A DNA stretch of 64,000 nucleotides. Origin: Lumbricus rubellus (taxonomy: Eukaryota > Annelida > Clitellata > Crassiclitellata > Lumbricidae). The DNA lies in assembly GCA_945859605.1 (NCBI GenBank), contig OX243814.1, forward strand, positions 38,421,630-38,485,629, given 5' to 3'. The position numbers were made by a program, and so were the translations under genes. Of this stretch, positions 58,081 through 64,000 are shown piece after piece. The notes below the pieces were generated by a model, which did no database searches, was not told the DNA's origin, and was given only the letters and a program-made list of their open reading frames with translations. How positions within the stretch are numbered: the stretch's first letter is position 1; each line of letters starts with the position of its first letter.

Positions 58081-60950
58081 ATTTTTTTCCTGTCTCAAAA
58101 CAACTTTCCTTTATCTCATCTTTCGCACAGGGAGTGCCTCTGATGCAGAGTGCACTGCGAAAGGCACTTTATAAAATTACAGATATTAATATAATTATAC
58201 AATACAATACGCTATAACCGGATAATAGAGATTTTACGGTACATAGAGTAAAATAAGCTAACGTGGATGTCATAATTAGACATTTATTTTATCACGAACA
58301 TCTTGTTTAGACCCTTGCCATACTTAAAATTGCCTAAATCTGATGACCCCTCCCTCCCTGCATACGTAATACATGGAAAGCCCCCATTCCATTGTCACAC
58401 ATCACACCCACACCCCTAAACAAACACACAAAATTCATGATCAATAAGATGCAAGCAAATGTATATACTGAATAAATTAATTATGTTGAAAAGGACCACA
58501 GAGAGTCAATGCACTGGTTTTAATGCATTGCAGGATTAATGAAGAAACAATTAAATAAACAAAGTGCAATTAAACACTGAACAAATCAAGAGGAACCAAA
58601 TTTCATGGCGCCACTCTGCCCTGACTCAGAAATATTTTTGAACTATATTCATTACTAAATAACATGCATTGAAACATTGTAAACGCGCAGTAAGAGCTAG
58701 CATTTATCTAATGTGAACAAGCTAAAAGCTCGGTGGTAGAACACCTAAGACATCCTTGAACACATTGTTCATCGTAAAGAGCATCTGCCTTCCTGCAAGG
58801 TGGGGAGATTAAATTCCTGTTGCATCAATCCATCCGCTTGCAGCAACTAAACTGCTTCTTTATTCATATTCTTTAATTTGTGTAGCCCTTCAACAACTAT
58901 ACTGCACTAAAATTAAGCCAGACTTTTCGAAGTGCCTTAAATAACATGAGGCTATTTGAATACTGTGCAATAAAATCTGGAGGCATAACACTAAGACCAC
59001 TTAGACCAGTGAGTTAACTAGCCTCTCTACGAAGCATCATTTGCATACGGCAAAGAATAAAAAAACACATATGCACTATTGCACTTAGAAAATACCTTAA
59101 TAATATTTTTACACCAAATTTATTATAAAACATCTGATTATAGCACCAACGTACTTATTATTAAAAGTGTACCATATGTACGCTAACTAAATGGCAGGTC
59201 CATTGGCTTTAAAGCCACCCAGGGATGAGATGATTGAGGTGGTTTCCCGTTGCCTTCCTAATAGACAATTTGGGGCTTGCTTTATACGTGCATTGCATGT
59301 ATAAATTAGCCTAATTATAACTCTTTATTATTCAATAGTTGTCCATTGGCATTTTTATTAAATTAAGTTATATAAAAGTAATGTGCAGTTATTCTTTGCT
59401 GTAAATTAAAGGTTATGGTAAAATAAATATCTTATATCACTTAACCCTTTAATACCGAGATGGTAGTACATGGTTTGGGAAATCCTATACCCTCCGGCAT
59501 TAAAGAGTCAAAAAAATTAACTTCTGTAATAGGGGAAGGTATAGAACCTTAGTTGTACCATACATATGCATGCACATTGCACAAGGTGTAACAGTGGGGG
59601 GAGGTGGATATGAAAATAAAATTTGTTGCATACACAATTTATGGATGGCCCTTATGACGAAAAAACGAGAAAAGCTTAACTGGTGGAGATTTTCTTGGAG
59701 TTCATTCCAATAAAATGGCACTGCAACGAATGATGTTGACAGAGAAGACTGGAGACTGACCACATTGAGGGGCATGGTGATAGAAATATCTTGGCAGTTA
59801 GACAAACAATTTCTGGTTATGAATCCTTTCAAGAATCGTTTCTTGGCAGAATCTGTACATTCTAAAATCATAAGAAACAAGAAAACAACATAAATGTAAG
59901 GCAAATGTAAAACTTACAAAAATTGTCCTAAAACTTTGCATATGGGTAATCACACTGATCAGGTTTAACCAGCTGCTCAATTTCAACTCATATCCCCAAT
60001 ATTTATGTAATTTAACAGTTCTGGATGGAACCTGGAGTCCAAAGACAAGGTGCTTAAGTGGATATTGGTGTTTTTAGCAATCAATGCAGAAGTGGAACTA
60101 AGATAGGATTTGAAGCTTAAAAGTTCACTTTTCAGTGTTCAGTTAACTGTCTTTGGAGACAGAGAAAGGCATCAAGGCGCCGATTGCAGAGTGACATAGG
60201 GGATGACCAGAGATATTTGAGGAGTTTACTCTAACTCCAAAGATGTGGAGCACATGGACTAATCAGTAATTGCCTTGGAGCTCAATGAGTAATTAATTGT
60301 AGAACTAAGAAAGGAGGAGGAAGGTATGGCGAAGAACGAATAGATCTACGATAATGAATATATATGACAAATGTACAAGGGTTGAAATGTGTGAAAGGCA
60401 TTGCAGGTAAGAGTTACATTTCTGTATGGCAAGCAACACTAAGACAGCAAAATATATATGAATGATAAATTGTAATTTATTATTTTATTGCTAATTCAGC
60501 CAGCTACTCTTTTTGAGGACACTAAACATGGCTCATTTTGATGTTCTCCTTCCTCACTAAATATATTCTGAACCAATATGGTTAGGCAAAGACTTACAAT
60601 CTTGGGCGCAAGTGAAAGTTTTCTCCAACTAGATCAAACATGATTTCGTGTACACAGTCTTACAGACAAGCATGGTTAAGAGGAGATGCTTTTGCTAGGA
60701 TAAAAGGGCATTTTGATAACATCTATACGCATTACGCAATCATACAGAAAATGTCTTGCAACTTTGGTAAATTCCAAGTGCTGTTATTCTGCAAAACATG
60801 GTTTCTTTTCATAACTTTAAACAATATTATCAATGTTCTGGTGCATGCCGTTTTTCGGTGCCATAAAACTTTATTCTGATGTTTAGAAGTAATTCATTGC
60901 CAGCAAATAATCGCATGCATATTAGATTAAGTTCCATATTATCTTGCCTT
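58080..60950. other. Probable 3' flank of gene E
   Basis: AT-rich and free of TAGGCCTA. On the - strand it follows the gene E stop codon. A short TTAACCCTTTAATACCGAG motif near 59442 resembles a piggyBac-type end but has no partner. No exon recognised. Confidence 0.35.
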
Positions 60951-60951
60951 C

Positions 60952-63704
60952 CTAGACTTTGTCTGATTCTGGTTGCAGCTCCCTTGTCTCTGCTTCTGTT
61001 GTTGCATCACTCCTGCTAAAATATTGAAATATCACCTGATTACATATAATTGAGTGCTGATAAACTGACCATTATTCCTACCCAAAAACGAGATGAAAAA
61101 AAACTGAAGAAATTTAATTTTCTGACAAGAAAAAAAAACTGAAAGCTGTTTTTTTTATAACTATGCAATATTATTCCAGTTTGACTAGATTTTGGAGTGT
61201 AAAACAAGAATGTACTAGTCAAATAAAACAAGAATGTACTAGTCAAACTGGAATATTGCATAGTTATAAAAAAACTGTTTACTATTAAAGTTGTGTTTTT
61301 TGCTTGCTGACCACATAGGATTAAATAGCGTAAACAAGGTTTATAATTTTAAACTGTAGTACAAGATGTAAGAAAAAGTCCAATTATTTGTAGTTTTCCG
61401 TTTTTCTTGATTTTCTTGATTTTTTTATGAATGACATTTTATTCCATTTTTTATTCGGTTTCTGTCATTTAAACATCTTTGGGATAATGATTTTTGATTT
61501 GTAATTTATTGATAACTTCTATCGCATGAAACATCAAACTAAACTGCTATCCATTTTGTGTGTAAAATTTCAGGCAAATCCTAAACATTTTGACCGAGTT
61601 ATGACACTTTATTGTGGGTTCTAGTTTAACGTAGACACACTGACACAGTGTATAATACTTAACTGCAGAGTTGAAACAAACCATAACCGAAAATGAAATC
61701 TATAAAATTAAACTTAAATAACACTGTTGCCAACATTGCACACTTTGATAAAACTAAAGAAGCAAAATTTCCAGTATTAAAAAGCATTTTGGTAAAACTA
61801 AAGTTTCTAAGCAAAATTTCCAGTAAAGCATGTTAGTCTGTGCTGCGAGCAAATAAAATTATACTCACTGTGTTTGGGCGATACAGAGGGAAAGTAGCCT
61901 GTGACGCCTCTTTATGAGAACGACAATGACAATAATGGTTGCAAAAACAACAACAATCAAGACAATGATGGCCGCGATGTTAGTGTCTCCCTTGTCTAGA
62001 TAAACAAGACATAAATTATAGTTATTTATGCATGCAGTTGTGCATTCTGCAACACCGTACGACACATGTAAAAGGATGTTCTAGTTTTAAACAAGCAATT
62101 AATAAAATGAACGTGATGCTTAACGACGACAATAAGAATTATAACAATAATATAACAGCAATATGATAATGACCCTTAAGACGAAATTGATCGTAATCAA
62201 AACGATGACCATACATATACACCGTGGTTCAAGTTGAATGGATAAAAAGATATGAATCTTTCAACTTCATATGCAACTGAAATTTCGGCATATGAAGTTT
62301 AAATATTCATATCTTTTTATTCGTTCAACTTTATCTCATGAAATTTTGGAATCATATTCTTGGTCCAATTCTCTAAATATTTGGAAAATTTTAGCGTGAT
62401 ATGTCATCGGGCATTAGAGATATACGAAAAACAATTTGGCTTAGTTTTTTTTAACCACTGTGTAGAGTATTATGGTAATCAAGTGGTGCTTATGTTGATC
62501 ACTATGATGAAGGTGATAATGGTGATGGTGGATTGCGCTTGTGCTTCTTTAAAATCTGACACAATCATACCTATGAAGTAGAGTATGATGTTTTTTATTG
62601 CTCCAAACAAATGTACACAAGACAATTTTAAACACACTTGAAAACAACAAATATGATAAGAGAAACTGATCAAATTTTTACAAAGGCAGTGCATGGAAAC
62701 AATGAGTATCCTTGAAGGAAAAATCCTGCTAAGTAGGGGCCCTAAGAGCACGATAATCCAGGGCTGCAAGATGTTGGCAGATCAACAATTTGATCAAGTT
62801 GATCATTCAGAAAAGCCTCATTGCTTCTTCTAGTCTTATCGCTGGAGCCTTGATTAAAAAAAATTCTTGTGAGTGTACAAACAATACATATAATAGAGAC
62901 TGGTGACTGAATTCATCTATGAACAAATGCAGTTTCTAGGACCTTGAAATATTATATAAGTCCTTAAAGCAGATCCAACAGTGCATCTCACTAAATGCTT
63001 GTTGGGAAACTCTAATAATGCAGCATCAGGTACTGTGGAAATCGTCATTTAACGTATCCGAAAATTAGTAATTGTATTCTCAATCATTCAGTTTTTTCGG
63101 TATTCAGCTGACATGGTCACAATTTGTAAGAAGTCAGGCATATATGTAGCAAAAATTGTCTAAGATCAGGGAGTTAATTATGAATGTGCTGTAGAATTAG
63201 ACTAATGGCAATGTAAGTTGAAGCACCGAATGCTTGAGTCGCTAAGGTGAATATGAGTTGGAGAATTGGGAGATGTTAGCTTGAGAACAAGCATAGTAAA
63301 CACTATATATCTTGCAGTGCTCAAGTATCTTTCCATTGTTTGTTCTCATGAGGATCATTAAACTGCATTTGTTCATAGATGAATTCAGTCACCAGTCTCT
63401 ATTATATGTATTGTTTGTGCACTCAAAAAATTTTTTTAGCTTCACTAACCACTCGTGTCGCAGGTGTAGGCAACTTGGGCTGGAGTAAAACTGCACTTGG
63501 TATCACGGACGAGGCATTCAGCATGGCAGGTGTAGACTGCGACTTCATCAGCCGAGGTAAAGTTAAATATCGAACCAGGGAAAGAAGAGTCGCCTTTATC
63601 TTTCTTCCATGTATATGAGCACTGGTGCAGATTTGTGAAAACACAATCGACTGACTGAATTTGACTTTCATTGCAGCTGGCATCATAATTCTTTGTTTTT
63701 GTGT
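60952..63704 (-). CDS. Gene E (5' partial): Ig receptor, tyrosine-free tail
   Basis: Visible exons: 63704-63450 (membrane-proximal Ig), 61995-61869 (transmembrane) and 61015-60952 (tail, TAG). The signal, V-like and second Ig exons would lie beyond the window. The Ig exon has the same length (255 nt), phases and cysteine pattern as gene C domain 3: ..CSYTWKK..VYTCHAECLVRDTKC..PAQVAY. The helix IAAIIVLIVVVFATIIVIVV is followed by KRRHR. Splicing in phase 2 to the last exon gives HRSDATTEAETRELQPESDK-V and a stop; the tail of about 40 residues has no tyrosine. The last exon rests on phase and acceptor only. Clearly a paralogue of gene C. Confidence 0.75.
61157..61267. repeat. Imperfect 30-bp inverted repeat in gene E intron
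   Basis: ATAACTATGCAATATTATTC..AGTTTGACT and its near complement at 61238-61267, with two direct copies of AACAAGAATGTACTAGTCAA in the loop. Possibly a small foldback element. Confidence 0.6.
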
Positions 63705-64000
63705 CTACAAATATTAGTCAATTTCAAAATGTACTTTAAGACAAGGCAGCTAACTGTACGATAATGATACTTAGGCACAATGCGTCGGTAATCAAAGCTG
63801 TAGCACACGCAAAAAGATAGACATTACAGTTGCAAAACAGAAAGTAAGTAGTTATTCCCTTAATTTCAGCAGCAGAATGCATTCTGAGTTACAAACTACA
63901 TTACAAATAAGTACCGGTATGTACATTGTATATTCGAAGACAACAATAATCAGAATATAGCATTCGGATAAGTAATTTTTGTCTCATTCGATCGTCAGCC

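Noticed and set aside
59500..59904. 134-residue - strand frame with 'VPFYWNELQENLHQL'
   Set aside because: Slightly like a LINE tail, but too weak to call and it does not fit a gene E tail exon by phase and family features.

Overview
The window reads as animal nuclear DNA, probably from a marine invertebrate; the phylum cannot be fixed from sequence alone. The evidence is many short exons with GT..AG introns, microsatellites, a nuclear-type tRNA, tRNA-derived SINEs, LINE fragments and many TIR transposons. No single open frame is a whole gene; the real genes had to be assembled from exons by reading frame, intron phase and family alignment.

The coding content is a cluster of five related type I membrane receptors of the immunoglobulin superfamily. 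Each complete gene has a signal peptide, a V-set-like domain, a C2-like domain, a third Ig domain, one transmembrane helix and a cytoplasmic tail. Gene A (+, about 2.8-7.7 kb), gene B (+, 11.65-20.6 kb), gene C (-, 33.24-24.28 kb), gene D (+, 43.78-52.05 kb) and gene E (-, 63.70-60.95 kb, 5' part beyond the window). Almost every exon boundary is phase 1, and the spliced coding lengths of B, C and D are exact multiples of three (492, 442 and 550 residues).

The genes fall into two classes. The + strand genes A, B and D have tyrosine-rich tails with ITIM-like, ITAM-like and YxxM motifs. The - strand genes C and E have tails with no tyrosine and a cysteine-rich membrane-proximal Ig domain. The intronic motif TAGGCCTA is dense in blocks holding the + genes and nearly absent from blocks holding the - genes. 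This arrangement (clustered polymorphic-looking Ig receptors, signalling and non-signalling types) resembles allorecognition or paired-receptor immune loci such as hydroid Alr, but that role is inference.

Layout: 0.7-2.3 kb piggyBac-type element; 2.7-7.7 gene A; 8.7-11.1 two hAT-type MITEs; 11.65-20.6 gene B with a dead Tc1/mariner element in its second intron and a LINE tail plus hAT-type MITEs in its fourth; 21.2-24.3 probable 3' region of gene C; 24.3-33.2 gene C with a nested foldback element in intron 1; 33.6-43.7 intergenic transposon graveyard with one tRNA-Leu gene; 43.8-52.0 gene D with a mariner-like element and a large inverted-repeat element in its fourth intron; 52.5-61 repeats, a LINE reverse transcriptase relic and the 3' flank of gene E; 61-63.7 gene E.
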